Positions 40,301 through 53,380 are shown, counted from the stretch's first letter. The stretch: DNA of 64,000 nt from Helopsaltes ochotensis (GCA_013400155.1 VXBM01000002.1:310001-374000); one strand, 5' to 3'. The notes: a model not told the origin generated them from the letters alone. A program made the numbers and translations.

Positions 40301-42115
40301 GAAAAATATTTATGCCCTTTAAAGATTCAATGATCTCAACATAATCCTATGTGAATCAAAGGACCTACTAAGGTTATATCATCTCTGAGTTTATGGCCTC
40401 CAGAACTTGGAAAGTGTAGAGAGTAATAAACTTTGAGTCTGTGTCAAAACAGCCCACATTGTAAGCAAATTCACTTGTAAATGACAAAAGCTTTGATTGA
40501 CTTGTATTTTTATGAAATATCATTAATTCTGTAACGAACTGATGAACCACAATTACAAAATCTATCATTTACACATTTAACACAAAAACATATAATCTGG
40601 TAAAGTCAAGACACATGAAAGCTAAAACAAAAATTTACAAGGACCTCAAACTGGCAGGCAGGGAATGTGAATCAAAGTTTTAAGTCAATAATTTTGTCTT
40701 CCTTAAGTGACCTTGAATTCATTTAAGGCGAAAAGCCCTGTTGATCACAGAAAGGTGATGTTTTTGGTTCAGCTACATTGTACTCTGGGATGTTTAAATA
40801 ACAAACAAAATTGGAATCAGATGGTGAAAATAAAACAACCAGAACATTTCACCAGCCCTTGTTTTTTCAATTATCATGTAATAATCATTAATCAGTGGAG
40901 TAAGCAATTGCATCATAGTGAGAATTTCTATACTCTGACAAGCTACTTCTTCTTCAATTTTACTCTTTGGATACTCTCACTTAAACAGACCTCTCTGCAG
41001 TGATCTTTGCTACAGGGCCTGCAGCTGTTTAGTGTAAACAACTCTGAATGACTTGTTATATACACAGTCTAACCTGCTTAAGTAAAAACACAGTGTTTAT
41101 TATGAAATAGGATTGAAGTCCAAAACTTATGCAATTCATTGCAATCCAAGGATTGGAGTTTTCTTTACAGTGAACTTCAAATTCTAGCACTGAAAATCTT
41201 TAAATGCGAAAAACCTGTTATTGCCACGTAATCAGTCCTAGTGACACTGACTCCTTTTGAGCAGACCTACCTCACCACAAGAGCCATTTCTGCAATGAGC
41301 AATCCCCAAATGACCATTCTGCTATACCAGGGACATCACTAACATGTTAAAGTGTCATTATATATTAGGACAACTACTACTATTTCTAGCACCAAAATTA
41401 CTAGAAAAGTAATAAAAGCACCATGATTACTAGAAAAGTTATCGTGACATAAATGCCCCACAACTCTAAGTGAGCATCGTAAATAATTTCAATTGAGCAA
41501 GTCTAAAAAAAAATTCCACCCTTTAACCAGAATTATTTGCAAGAAAAAAAAATGAGACTGCTAAAAAAGGAAAAAAAATCTGTATGTGAATGCTTTGCAT
41601 CTACCCAATAAGGAATAGTCAATAATGAATCACCAAAATAGCACAAAAGCATTTTCACATTTCAAGGAGTTAATATTTTGCACTCTATGTGTTCTCGCAT
41701 TACTGGTTTTCTCCAATCAATCCAGCGAGCAGATACATGCCGAGGCAATTGATGGAATCTATGTAATTCACTAAACTACCCAGCAAACAGAAGAAACAGA
41801 CATCCAACATCACCTACCAGAGCTGAAAGTTACAAACCTGATGCTACACGTGCAGCAGACCAGAAAACCTCCCAGAAACGGATGAAATTTACCCAAGTAA
41901 GAAAGAATACACACTGCACAGGCGCAAAAGGCTTCTCACACACCAAAAAAGCTCTGAGGAACCCACAGTTGCCAAACCTGACCTGAGGAAGCGGAGCCTT
42001 AAGGGCGTACAGGGCATCTCCAGCGGGATGAGGGGCTGAGGGGGGCAGAGCCGCCGGCCCGGCCGGGAGGAGCGGGGACGAGGGGGGCAGAGGAGCCGCC
42101 GGGAGCTGCCCTTAC
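34306..42115 (-). other. WDR72: WDR72 intron 1 (7.8 kb, within the 5' UTR)
   Basis: Separates the CpG-island first exon from the first coding exon. First introns often hold enhancers, but I see no specific element. Several open frames near 34477-35540 overlap on both strands and lack homology, which fits chance. Confidence 0.7.
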
Positions 42116-42660
42116 CTGCAGGGGCTCGCAGGCACCGCGCGGGGCACCGAGGGCGCTGAGGGGACGGGGAAGCGGCCGGGACAGGTTTTATCCCGCTCGG
42201 CAGCGGCAGCTCCCGGCACGGGCGGCGCGGGCCAGATCCAGCTGGCGCTGCCCGGCGGCCCCGCCGCCCTCAGCCCGGCGAGCGAAGGAGCTACCGCGGC
42301 CGCTCCCTGCCCCGGCCGTTCGGAGCAAAACGATGGGGGAGAAACATGGGCCCGAGAAGAAGTACGGAGGGAAAAGCCGGGCTGCAGCGCTGCCCTCACG
42401 GGGCCGCACCCCGCCTGCCGAGGCGCGGGGCACAGGCGCCCAGCCCGCCCCTCAAAGCTGCCCCGCGGGGCGATGAGGCACAAAAAGCTTTTCACGGGCC
42501 GGCCCTGCCATAAGTACGGTGAAAAGAACATTTCCTCTCCCAGGAGGCGGGTGGGGCGTGATTTCCCGCAGGTGTGGGGCCGGCAGCCGCTGTGGGAGTT
42601 CGAGGGCCGTCACCCAGCGAGCTGCGGGCGCACCTGGTGGCATGAGGGCCGTGCATCGGC
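41980..42660. promoter_or_regulatory. CpG island, WDR72 promoter region
   Basis: The only clearly GC-rich and CG-rich block in an otherwise AT-rich window. It holds many CG dinucleotides and GC boxes such as GGGGCGTG. It covers the predicted first exon of WDR72 on the minus strand. Such islands often start transcripts on both strands, so a divergent non-coding transcript towards the right is possible, but nothing in the sequence proves one. Confidence 0.85.
42116..42330 (-). other. WDR72: WDR72 exon 1, non-coding (5' UTR); upper limit uncertain
   Basis: On the minus strand a strong donor, CTGCAG/GTAAGG, lies inside the CpG island at 42116/42115. The first coding exon begins with an acceptor only 9 bases before its ATG, so at least one upstream non-coding exon is required, and this donor is the best candidate. 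The transcription start cannot be read from the sequence; the upper limit given is only a placeholder within the island. The long GC-rich open frames here are composition artefacts. Confidence 0.6.
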
Positions 42661-44077
42661 AAGGATGCCTCTTGTAAGGTCAGGTGTTTCTGTTTGAAAA
42701 CAATTAATAAACTGCACTGAGTGAATACTGTAAGAACGGGAAACGTGATGTGTGTTCAGTCTATCTTTTTTTGTTCAAAGGTCAGTCCTAGAGAAGTTCA
42801 GGTCTGCAGGAGATTCTTGTGAGGATCCGAATAGGCTGTGCAGTGCACGGGTGAGTTCATCTTAGCTACAGAAAAACTTAGTTACAGTCACATCTAGGGC
42901 TGCAAACAACATAATGAGGCTCATTATCTAAAAAGGAAAATTCTATTTTAAAAAATCATGTCTTCCTATGTTTGTTTGCCTAAAATCCACAGGGAGTTGG
43001 AAGGATATCAAGAGATTTAACTATATTTTTATTGACTATGGTTTTCCTGTTTTAATAAAATAAATGTAGTAGCTAAAGTATGCAATGTTTTTATTTTAGT
43101 GTTATTGAATTCAGGGTTACCCCAAGACTATTTTCCCAAGATATCTGCCTTGACTTAAATAGTAATGTTCTCAAATATGCTAATGTGGTTACAGTCTGCA
43201 TCAATAGGCTATGCTTTATAGGTAAGTGAATGGAATAAATAAAGACAAAAGCATGTAAAGTTTGTCATTTATTGATATGTATTTCTTGCATAATTTTTTT
43301 CGTAGCACTTCTGGAGTTTGGATTTCAAAATATTTTTTATACAGTAAAATAAGAAACTTTGAAGATGAGACTTCTTAAATCATTTCGTCATATGAATCAT
43401 TTTACGTAGACAAGTTACAAGTCCTAAAAATAGAGCTTTCTTGTAAAGGGTGATATTTGATTAAACTGCATCAGGCCAAGTATTGAACACTGAAACATGG
43501 TATGTCAGGTGAAAACTTACAAAGGTACCTCTTTTTCTAGGTTTGCTTATAGAGATTTCAGTAACAATCATATTGAAAGCAAAATGAGATGATACAAGTG
43601 AGCTTACTTTAGGAACCTTAATACTGTTTTTCTCAGAAAAGTGAACACTAGCCCTTTAAGTCAATAGTGGTAACTGGAACCTCAGCTAAAGTTTTTGTAG
43701 TCAAAAAACGCTATCAAGAAAGTGAAATAATTGTATGAGACCAAGTAACCTAATGGATAAACTAGATACTGCTTGTGCTTTTTGACACTTCACGTGAGTT
43801 GCGAATTCTGCCTGTGAACCTAAATAAATTATTTTGACAACTTCTCCTTAATCACTGATACATGGAGGTTTCCATAACAAAAACTGTCACATATGTTTTA
43901 GTACAATTTGACACAAAGAGAAGGTCACACCAAAGACCTTAATTGCATCTTATGCTCAGACAGGGTCACAAAACTCTGTGATTTCTATTTTGTCTTTCAG
44001 CATCGCATTTGTTGCCTTGGGAAAAACAGCTCACTCTGTAAAAGTAGGACACATTGATACCATAGAAATATATTTCA

Positions 44078-44380
44078 TACAATCCTAGAATGGTTGGGGC
44101 TAGAAGGGGCCCTAAAGACCATCTACTTCCAAGCCCCTGTCATGGGCAAGAATGCCTTCCACGAGACCAGGTTGCTCAGAGCCCCTTTCAATTGGGCCTT
44201 GAATCCTTTCAGGGACAGGGCATCCACAGCTCCTCTGGGCAGCCTCTTCCAGCCTTTCACCACCCTCACAGAAAAGAATTTCTAATGTCCAGTCTAAACC
44301 TTCCCTCATTCCCCCTTGTCCTGTCACTACATACCCTTGTCAAAAGTCCCTGCAGCTTCCTTGTAGGCCACCTTCAGGCA
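44078..44380 (-). mobile_element. CR1 LINE, 3' fragment
   Basis: The plus strand reads as the reverse complement of a CR1 tail: TAGAATGGTTGGGGCTAGAA near the left end, then CCAGGTTGCTCAGAGCCCC, TCTGGGCAGCCTCTTCCAG and CCTTGTCCTGTCACTACAT. This phrase order is typical of CR1 3' ends in birds. The element is 5'-truncated and old, with no reverse-transcriptase frame. The open frames on both strands here are shadows of the repeat. Confidence 0.92.
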
Positions 44381-46654
44381 ATCAGTCTTCTGACTTTTGC
44401 TGAAAATTGTACTGTTCATATTCCACTTGCCTTTTAAAAATAATGATTTGGTTCTGGAAAAAATTGTACGACTTATAGATACCACAAGATTTTAATGTGA
44501 CCTTGTTGAGAGTTTGGGAACTCTGTTCTAATTTCTTTTAAGAAACTAGAAAGGGAGATTTGGACACATGTTACAAGAACAGGATTGAGAATTTTAGTTA
44601 TAATGTCAAAAAATGGACTTGCGTTGAGTATGAGGGTGAACCAAATACTGGAATCATTATTGCAACTTTTGCATGTTTTTTCTGAAAGTGTTGATGTGAT
44701 GATCAGGTTCACAGAATTCTCGTTTCTCACTCTTCCTGTGAAGTACTGCCTTGCTGTGTCTCTTTCTCAATATCCCTGGTTTGGCCATCTCACTATTTCC
44801 TTGAGCAAAGAAAATCACTGAATGGTGCCATTATGCCACTGAGAAATCCCCTATATGCCATAGCAGTGGTAGGAAAAGCAATTAGATGAGGTTAAAGATT
44901 AGTTCCTTTAATTATTTTATGGTGTTCAATATTTTTCCATGTAAACACTTTAATATTTTTTTACATAATTAAAAATATGCATACCCAGTAAGTAAAAAAT
45001 GTCATGGCAAGGACAAGATTCATAGAGGAAGATAAAATTGCAAAGATGAGATATTCTTCTGTATTTCCCTGTTTTGTAGCAGTGGTTCTTGGGAAGAGCC
45101 TGCATTATGGAAAGACAGAATGAAGAGACTCATCAAACCTGCCATGATATCTGCTGGGTTTGCATATGAGAACAAACTGTAAGAATTACCTTGGCTCGGC
45201 TTTTATGGATAACTTGGGATGTTTACAGAATTTGTAATCCATAGTGAATCAGCACTGGGCAGGGGCAGTTCAGAGATGAATATGTACACAAAGTGGAGAC
45301 AGGGAACAGTGTGGGCATGGGAAAAAATTCTTCTGAAGGAAGTCAGACTTCTTTCCCAAACTGAGTTTTCTGAATCACTGCTACAGCATCCGGTGCTGGT
45401 TGTATTTCATGGGCATTGCATTCATAGGCTGTTACAGAGAGCTTGCATTCTAATTCTAGTTCTTAATTTTTGGTCTGCACACCATCTCATTTTATCCAAA
45501 CATGAACATTCTTTGTAACAGGATGCATAAAATGAAGTTTTGTTTTGAAAAGTATTTTACAGATTCTTTTGGTGAAGAAATTTTATTTTGGCATGATGAA
45601 CTCCTGCTTGATTCAGAAATGCAATGTTGCACTGCAGACTTGAGTGTTCATTTACTTGAGAAACACTGTGCAGCCAATTTGCCCATCAGTGGTTTACTTT
45701 TCCCATCTCTAATTTAATAAAAAATATATTCACTTCCATTGGGGAAAGCTTTGGCAACTATTAATGAAAAGCACTTTAAAACTTTGAAAAAATTCTATAC
45801 AAATGTGAGAAACTGGGCCTGTCTCATATGATCTGGGGTTGTATAGGTACCTGTATATTCATGCTTCTCACAAAAGATAATGTTCCCTCACTATTTTATT
45901 GATCATTCAGATGATAATTTCAGTCTCTGTTTTTATTGTCATCTTCACCCAATAATTAATTTCTCTAGTTTTCTGCTCTTAATCTTCTTTTCAAGATTTT
46001 CCTATTTATCTGAATGGGCAGCAAAGCAATAAACTGAAATATTTATCTGGCCTCAATTAGCAATCAAGGCATGTTTCTGAGATGAATAAGAGCAATTAGT
46101 GGTTAACAACATTGTTGACAGATGTCACATACTGAAATATGAAACAGCATTAGTTTAGATTGCATTACGGGATAGTTGTCAAGTAGTGAGAATTTATTGT
46201 ATTATCTTATGTATAATGTGATGAAATATTGATGAAAAAATGTCACATTTCATGTCAATGGAGGTATTGTTTTGCAAAGATAAGCTATGGGTATGTTCAC
46301 CCTTGGCTGGACTTCTGGTGAATGCTGTTGATTAAATCAGCAAACCTTTATGAGAAAAAATGCAATTTCACAAATTGCTGTCAGATGAAAGGCTGAGATA
46401 AGCCTGTACTTGTTACAGTGTGGAAATAAAGCTAGGCAGTGTTTGGTAATACAGAAGTCAACACTTTAATAATTTTCTTATTGTATTTACAAACTGTAAT
46501 TTTTGTTTGAGTTTTTCCCTGAAAATGATGTCACTGTAGACACTAGATCCGACAAAGGGGTAGTTTCACGATGTTATTAGTTTTAAAATAGGAGTAATAA
46601 GTACGGGTTTGCTTATTTATTGTAATTACGAAGGACTGTCATACTCAATTTTAG

Positions 46655-46669
46655 CCACGAGAGGGAGCA
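46655..46669 (+). promoter_or_regulatory. CTCF-like binding site
   Basis: CCACGAGAGGGAGCA fits the core CTCF pattern (CCA, variable base, AG, then a G-rich centre followed by GC). It is in the intergenic region, 4.0-4.5 kb from the CpG island and 6.7 kb upstream of the UNC13-type ATG. It is a single motif match without occupancy data. Confidence 0.4.
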
Positions 46670-49600
46670 AAGCGCAAGGAGGGAGGAAGGTAAAACCCTA
46701 ATTAATTCTTTCTGCTCGGCCTGCAGAACGTGCCTTGTTATTGTTGAATTGCAGTTTAGCGGCGCTTGGAGCGCGTGGAAGTAACGTCCTTGTTTTGTCC
46801 TTCTCGCAAATATTTATGACCTCTTTTTCCCTACTATAATTCATCACTTCACACTTTTGCCTTGTAAGACTGTAGGTATAAATGGATTTATTACTCATTC
46901 TTTGTGCTTTCCTGAGGAATAGTGTGGAAAGGGGGAAAAAATATAGAGGAATTTTTGTAACAGGTTTTTCTAATTTTAAAATTTCTCATTATGAGGATCA
47001 TGATCACACCTTTTCCAGTGTTCTTGATGCTGCAAGACCATACATATTTGTTTCTAAGAGTTCCTTGCTTAATACTTTCGTGGGACATGAGAACCCAAGA
47101 GAAAAAGAGTATCTATTGTTTTTCTACAGAAACAGGCTGGGAAATATTTAGATTTCTTGTATGTATTTAATGAGACTTTAGGGTATAAAATAATTTTCTA
47201 AAAAAGAAAAGGCTGAAAAACTGAGCTGTTATAGATACTTTAAAAACATTAATTTAAACACTTCCTGTGTATTTATTTAACAGATACAGAAAATAAAAAA
47301 ACCTCAGATTTTTTGGGTTTTGCTATGGTTTCATGGCTTCTTTTTAATACAAATATTTTAAAGTGAGCTGAAGAGAGGATTACGATCTTAAAAATATGGG
47401 TACAGAGCTGATGTAGATTAAAAGCAGTTGTTGAGTGTCCCTGGAATGGAGCATGTTTGAAAGCATTTGGAAAAGGTCTGTTAAATTTGCAGTGTATGTA
47501 ACTGATAGTAGACTCACAAGATTATGTGGGTTAACTTGGTTAGAAAAAATTCTGCCAAATATCCAAGTAGTCAAACTCAAACTGTTTGCTTAGGGACTTT
47601 TTTTTCATTTAAGATTGGAGAGGAAGGAATTACTGAGCCTTACCTAATTTTTTGATAGGGGCTTTGTTCTGCCACCTTTTTTTCACATATAGAGCAAAAT
47701 TACTGACACCAAGAGAGCTGGTTATGTTCAAGCACTTCATTTAATCAAAAGTTTAAAGGAATGTATGTGTACAAACATACATGGAACAATGAAAAATGGC
47801 ATCTATTTGAGAGGTATGCTTAGGACAAGATACAGAGACCAAAGTAATAAATCTAGTGCGCAAGATGAATAAAATTGAAGTTTCTGGGGAAAAATAGTTA
47901 AGGTACATTTTCTATGATGTTAAAAAAAAATAGACATGTTTACTCCCTGTATATGAATTTCAAAAATAATGAAAAAAGGGATAAATTGTTTTATTGTTTT
48001 CTCAAACTTTTCATGTGTACTATGAAATACAGTTCTGTGTTTTTGTAATTTCTTTTGTGAACTGAACTGTTTACTATGGTATGGCTTAATAAATAAGGTC
48101 TGGAAACCCACAAAATTAATTTGGAAATGTAAAATCATTGCTGCTTTCCAGAGCAAATCAGACATGAGCCACTAGGTGTCCCTAAATGTAAAATAAAAGT
48201 AGTCAAGAAGGTAGCTAAGGCTATGTAAGTACAATGGAGCAGCAATTTAAGAGACTGGAAAACAATTCTTTCATAGGGAACAAACTGGCAATCAGTTACT
48301 GAGCACAAATGTTTGATTTACCCTCTGATGAGCTAAGATTCTTTTGAAACTTATTCCTTCTTTTTTAATACAAGTGCAGTTTAATTTTTGTGTGATAACA
48401 AGCAATTTCACATAATCATAGCAATGAGTAGCAACACTAACAACAAAATAGAAACAACAGAAAATCTTGGTTAACTTAAAATAGATCATAAAAAAGAACC
48501 ATTTTTACAAGATTTATATTTCCTTGTGTTATTTAAGGCCACTTTTTCTGAGCTGTCTTGCTGCACAAAGGGGACAATGCTTGCTGGGCCATGTGATGTC
48601 AGTGGTCCAATGACCTCATCATTCAAGAGACAGAGGTCACAGTGGGGGGAGAGCTGTACCCAAATTTAAGGACCATAATCACGTACTGTCTGAGTATGTG
48701 ATCCTTGGCCTGGTTAGTGTAGTGGTACAATGGCTGGTTTGTACATACTCAGTTTCTATTTATGAAAATATGAAAAATTTTTATCTTTCTTTACAATGCA
48801 TTCTTGATAAGAAGATCCAAAACCACTGTACAGATGCTAATTTCAACCCTATTTGCAAAAGACATAGGTGGTAGTTTTCTGAGTCTTTTTGAAATTGAAG
48901 TCAAGGAAGGAGATGTGAAGTGACATGTAAAATTTGTACATAAAACCTCTAAGGTTTTGTAAGATAACTGTAAGGTTAATAAATGAACAATCTATTTATT
49001 CCTAAAGTTTAGGACCAAAATAAAAATTATATGGTCTTCTCAATGCCTCTAAGTATTCAATTATGCAAAATTTTAAATTTCAGGCACTTATTTTTAGTTT
49101 GAATGCCACTTTTCTGTAATATAGTAACAAACCTGTGAGGTAAGTCTAGCTCCTGTGACTGTCACAAATATGAGAGGGGAATATGAATCTATGACGAGGT
49201 CTTCTATTTTTATTCTATTTAAAACTTTAGGATTTTTTATTGCCGTGGCTTGACTTCACTACAGTTTTAGAGATTAATAACAGATACTTCAATAAAATTT
49301 ATATTCTTGATGTTTAATAACACATAACGTTTTGAAGGTGGGCCCTTCATTTGTTTCCTCTTGGAAAAGGGTCAGTGGAGTGCTTTGAACTCATTTGTTC
49401 AGGCGATTCTTGTGAAGCCCAGAATACATCACCGATTATCCCTAACCTGGGGATAGTTGTGCCTATCTTTTGGAGGCAAGGACAAAACTGATCTAATTTG
49501 TAGTTCCTATCTTCGGTATTGCTCATGGTATTTCAGGGTCAGAAATCAACTGATTGATTTTCTGCTTATCCTGTCACTTTGATAATGTATCTCTTGATAG

Positions 49601-52019
49601 CATATTTTGTTACAGAGTTCATTATTTCTATCTTTTATCACTTATGAAGTCTACTGAAAATTATAGTATACACCTGGGAATACAGAATCTATACTTCTGA
49701 AAGGTAGAAATGAACTGCCTGGGAAAAGTGATTTTTTTTTTCTTGCTTTGCTGGTTGAATTCCTGTTCATGGGTTTCAGGTTTCTGTGTCATAAGGATCA
49801 CATAATGATAATATAGCTATTTATCTTTGAATTTGATCAGAAGAGTGTTTCATTTTTTCCTCATACTAGACAAAAATCTTTTCCCACTAGTTCTCATTTT
49901 AAGCCAGTGACTGACTTCAAGGGGAATGCAAGAAATCACTTCATGACCTACTCTTCTCAGGTGACTGGCTTATTTCTCCACGGGCAAGGAGGTTCTGATG
50001 GATGTTGATCAGCTGAAAAATTCACTCTCTGAATTAATTTGCAAAGGAGCAAAATTGCTTTCTCCTCAAGGGAAGAATTTCAGAAAAAAACATAGTTAAA
50101 ATGTTGATGTTCGAGGGTCATAAGTTCTCTAAAACCAAACATGGGTCAGCATAAAATTAGCCAAGAAGAGAGAGCTTCATGATGGTCTCAGACAAAAGTG
50201 TAGGGGATGCAAGGAGACTGTTCCTAGACTCTGTATTCATAATAACAATTGAAATTTGGAATTTTTGTTCTCACCAGGGTTATTAAAAAACATTTTCTTT
50301 TATAGCTGACATATCTTTAAACAACCAGAAGCTGTGATTTCATTTTCCTGTAGAAGGTGGGAGGTTGTTGTCCACATTTTTTTGCAATCAGTATTCAAAT
50401 GTGCTCTGTTTTCCTTTTGCAAAATAGTATATTGGAATCTATGAGTTCATGACCTTCGTTATTGCATTACAAATATCCTGAAGAGGAGAAACTTCCTGAA
50501 AAGAACAATATGTAGTTTTAATGCCAAATAGGTGAATCATCAGAGTGAAATCTCCTTGCTTTTGATGAACTAACTGGAAGATGCTGGCAAGCTTTAATTT
50601 GTTAATATGTGCTGAATGGATTTATATAAAAGAAGAAGTAAAAAAAAGGCAGATTTTCAGTAGAAAAAAGCTCAAAAATTGAAAGAATCATATTTTCCTT
50701 ATATCAGCTGAAAATTTGAATTGAAAAACAACTACATAGCTCTTATGGAAGTAGGTCACTCAACAGTGTCAGGTGTCTGGTGACACATTCTTAATGGCAG
50801 CTTTGTACCTAATTACTCTTCTGCAGAGTAGAGTGAACTATATATAAGCTGTTTTGAAATAGTTTAGTTTAAAAATGCAATGTAAACTGTGAATTTTGCT
50901 TCTTTTTTTTGTTTCAAATTTCTTTCTACATTCTTGATTCTGCATATAGGTCTGTGATGTTGGGACCTTTAAACTGAAGTCAACATACAAGAGTGAAGTG
51001 TTATATCAGGCATCAAATAATAACTGTAATATTGAAAGGGGAAAACCTTGGGGAAGGCATGGCTGAGTAATAGGTAAGTATTGAGGTACTGAAGCATGGA
51101 TTTCCTCCTGCAGCTTCTACTCTTATGCCCTTTAGCCAAACACCATCTTGACAGCTTGTTCCAGCTCAATGCTCTTCACTATTTTTTGTTAAATATAATA
51201 AATGCTTTTTCCAAATGGAAGAGCATTTGCACATGACCTGTTCCTAGTCCACAGTGACCTTCTGCCTATGTTCAGGTATTCTCTTCATATTTCTTACCAT
51301 AAAATCATAACTTTTTTTCCAAATTGCTTATGTAAAAAACAATCATGGCATCACAGTAATGTAACTTAACAATAGTAAAGTAAATGAACAACAATTGCTG
51401 CAGCTGCAGCCCAAGGATTCAAGGAAAAAATCAGCATTCCATATGATGGGCCCTGATATCTGAGAATGGGCAAGGAAGAAAGGAAGAAGAACCGAGTTTG
51501 CACAGTTCCAGATGGATACAGAGGTGCAGCTGTGTAAGTTTGATTCATGCTAAGGCTTACTGTGAACTCTGCTTACTAAACTTTACTAAGCAGTGATCAG
51601 GTTTTTGTTCCAAGTAAATGTTATTTTTTCGTGTGATCCGAATGTACCCTTGGGATCAGTATCTCATCCTGTGTGTACCAGACTAGCTTTGCTAACTTCA
51701 CTAGAAAGAACTCCATTGTTTGCCTAAGGTGGAAATGTAGCTCTAAGAAGAGTAGTCGCTGTGGGAGACTTGTTCAGAAGAGAACTCAGAACAAAGATAT
51801 GCAAAGATATTAATCTAAAACATGACCAAAATGTAATAGGTTAACATCTTTCCATTATGGCATAGTAGCATGACCCTGAAACAACATAAGTAGTTCTTAT
51901 GACACTTCTATGCAGGGAAAAAACCTTCACACATTATATATAGAGAGACTGTAGGCTTTCATGATCTCCTGAATTAAATTTACTTCAGTGTCACACTTAA
52001 CAGTTTGACCTTGTGGACT

Positions 52020-52500
52020 ATCACAGAATCACAAGGAAGGAAACTCTCAATGGCATCTACTCCAACATCCCTGCTTAAAACAGGGTCAGCAAGAGCAGGT
52101 TGCTCAGGATTGAGTTCAGTCATGTTTGGGGTATCTCTAAGGGCAAAAAACCTCCACATCCTTTCTGGACAACCTATTTTAGTGTTAAACTGCTCTCACA
52201 TTAAAAAATGAGTTTTCTGTTTCTGTGAGTTGCAGTTTGTGCCCCTGGCCTGTTCACCTGTTAGATAACAAAAGATTGTTTACAAACTTGTTTCCACTTC
52301 TCATCGGGCTTTTATAAACTTTCATTAAACCCAGCCCACCTCCCCAAGCTTTCTCATGGCCTGGCTAAACAATCTCAGCTCTAACCTGTATTTTGAGGAG
52401 AGCCATCTTCCAGACCCAGTTTTTTTGAACTGCAGACAGCCACTCCTGAACTCTCCTCTGATCCAAGGACACTGCCCTACTTGAATTCAAGACCTCAGCC
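52020..52500 (-). mobile_element. CR1 LINE, older 3' fragment
   Basis: Begins TCACAGAATCACAAGGAAGG on the plus strand (reverse complement of a CR1 tail), then GCAGGTTGCTCAGGATTGAG, CTTTCTGGACAACCTATTTT, GTTTGTGCCCCTGGCCTGTT, a TTTATAAACTTTCATTAA block, and GGCTAAACAATCTCAGCTCT. The order of these blocks follows CR1, but divergence is higher than in the 44 kb copy. Right border is approximate. Confidence 0.8.
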
Positions 52501-53303
52501 TTCAAATATAGAGATGGCTTCAATTATTGAGATGGAGACTCAAAAATTTACAAAGTAAAATATTCTGTCTGTGGAAATACATAAACTGTTAACCACAATT
52601 AGAAATCAAACAAAAAAAACCCAAAACATTCCAATATAATCTGAACAAGTAGTCATAAACACCACAGTTTTTGTAATAATTTCAGTGTTATTGAGTATAG
52701 CTATAATAATTTGAATATTGTTATAATTTTTTAGCATTTAATGAGAATTTTTATTATCTTATGAAGTGCTGCAACAGAATTAGAAATTCATGAAGTATAA
52801 TAAAATTCAATTTTTTGTGTAATTATTTTACTATTTTATAAAATTACTTACGCTTAGCTATAGCGTAAGAAGTATTTTCTGTGGCTCTTCAGTAAAAGAG
52901 AAAAGCCTTAAGCTTTCTGTATTCCAAATCAAGTGCTTTGCAAGTATCAAAATCAAAGCTTAAGAGCTCCAAAAGTATGTTCTTAATAAAATAGTTGCAC
53001 TGAGTTTGTTACTTGTGGAAAAGCTGGCATTCGGAAATGTGTTTAGACTAGAGACAGCTGCATACAGCAGATAGAAGCTGAGGAAATGAGGGTAAGGAAA
53101 CAGTTGTAATATTTCTCCTGTCCTCTTCCTTGTCTGTGTGTAAAGAGGGAGAAGCAATTTGTCATCTCCGCTCCATCAGTTGGTTGGCTTCCCTCCATGT
53201 GAGCCATGGGAGGAGCGTGCTGCAAAAGTGAAACACACATGCAGTGAGGGAGCAGCACCAGAAGAGTAATTTAATTCAAGCCAAACTATTTCTTTTCCTT
53301 TTG

Positions 53304-53310
53304 TATAAAA
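53304..53310 (+). promoter_or_regulatory. Possible TATA box of the UNC13-type gene
   Basis: TATAAAA lies 49 bases before the ATG at 53359. It would place a start near 53335 with a very short 5' UTR. In AT-rich DNA this motif is common by chance, and the true promoter may lie farther upstream with a spliced leader. Confidence 0.25.
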
Positions 53311-53358
53311 TAAACCCTGAATTTAAATGTGTGGTCTTTAAAATATTTTTCTGCTGGA

Positions 53359-53380
53359 ATGGAACTTCTCTCTGTAAAAG
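53359..53380 (+). CDS. UNC13C: UNC13-type exon A: start codon and residues 1-8
   Basis: Coding part of the first exon: MELLSVK plus the first base of a valine codon. The ATG has G at -3 and G at +4, a strong Kozak context. The donor is AAG/GTAGGT. Munc13-1 and ubMunc13-2 also begin with a short block of this kind (M-x-L-L-x-V-x-V-K). The 5' UTR is not defined. Confidence 0.85.

Larger units (their letters stand above)
42661..53358. other. Intergenic region between WDR72 and the UNC13-type gene
   Basis: About 10.7 kb between two divergent genes. It holds two CR1 3' fragments (44078-44380 and 52020-52500), one CTCF-like site at 46655-46669 and a stretch rich in homeodomain-like motifs around 46020-46440. 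No open frame looks like a gene. Part of the right end must be the promoter and perhaps an upstream untranslated exon of the plus-strand gene. Confidence 0.7.

Noticed and set aside
42112..42697. Several GC-rich open frames of 63-139 codons in the CpG island
   Set aside because: High GC removes stop codons by chance. The frames overlap on both strands, are Ala/Pro/Arg-rich and have no recognisable domain.
44090..44437. Open frames at 44.1-44.4 kb on both strands
   Set aside because: They lie in the CR1 3' fragment, which is non-coding here.
48707..48736. tRNA- or MIR-like string GGTTAGTGTAGTGGTACAATGG
   Set aside because: It resembles an A-box region, but there is no matching B box, cloverleaf or clear SINE body around it.
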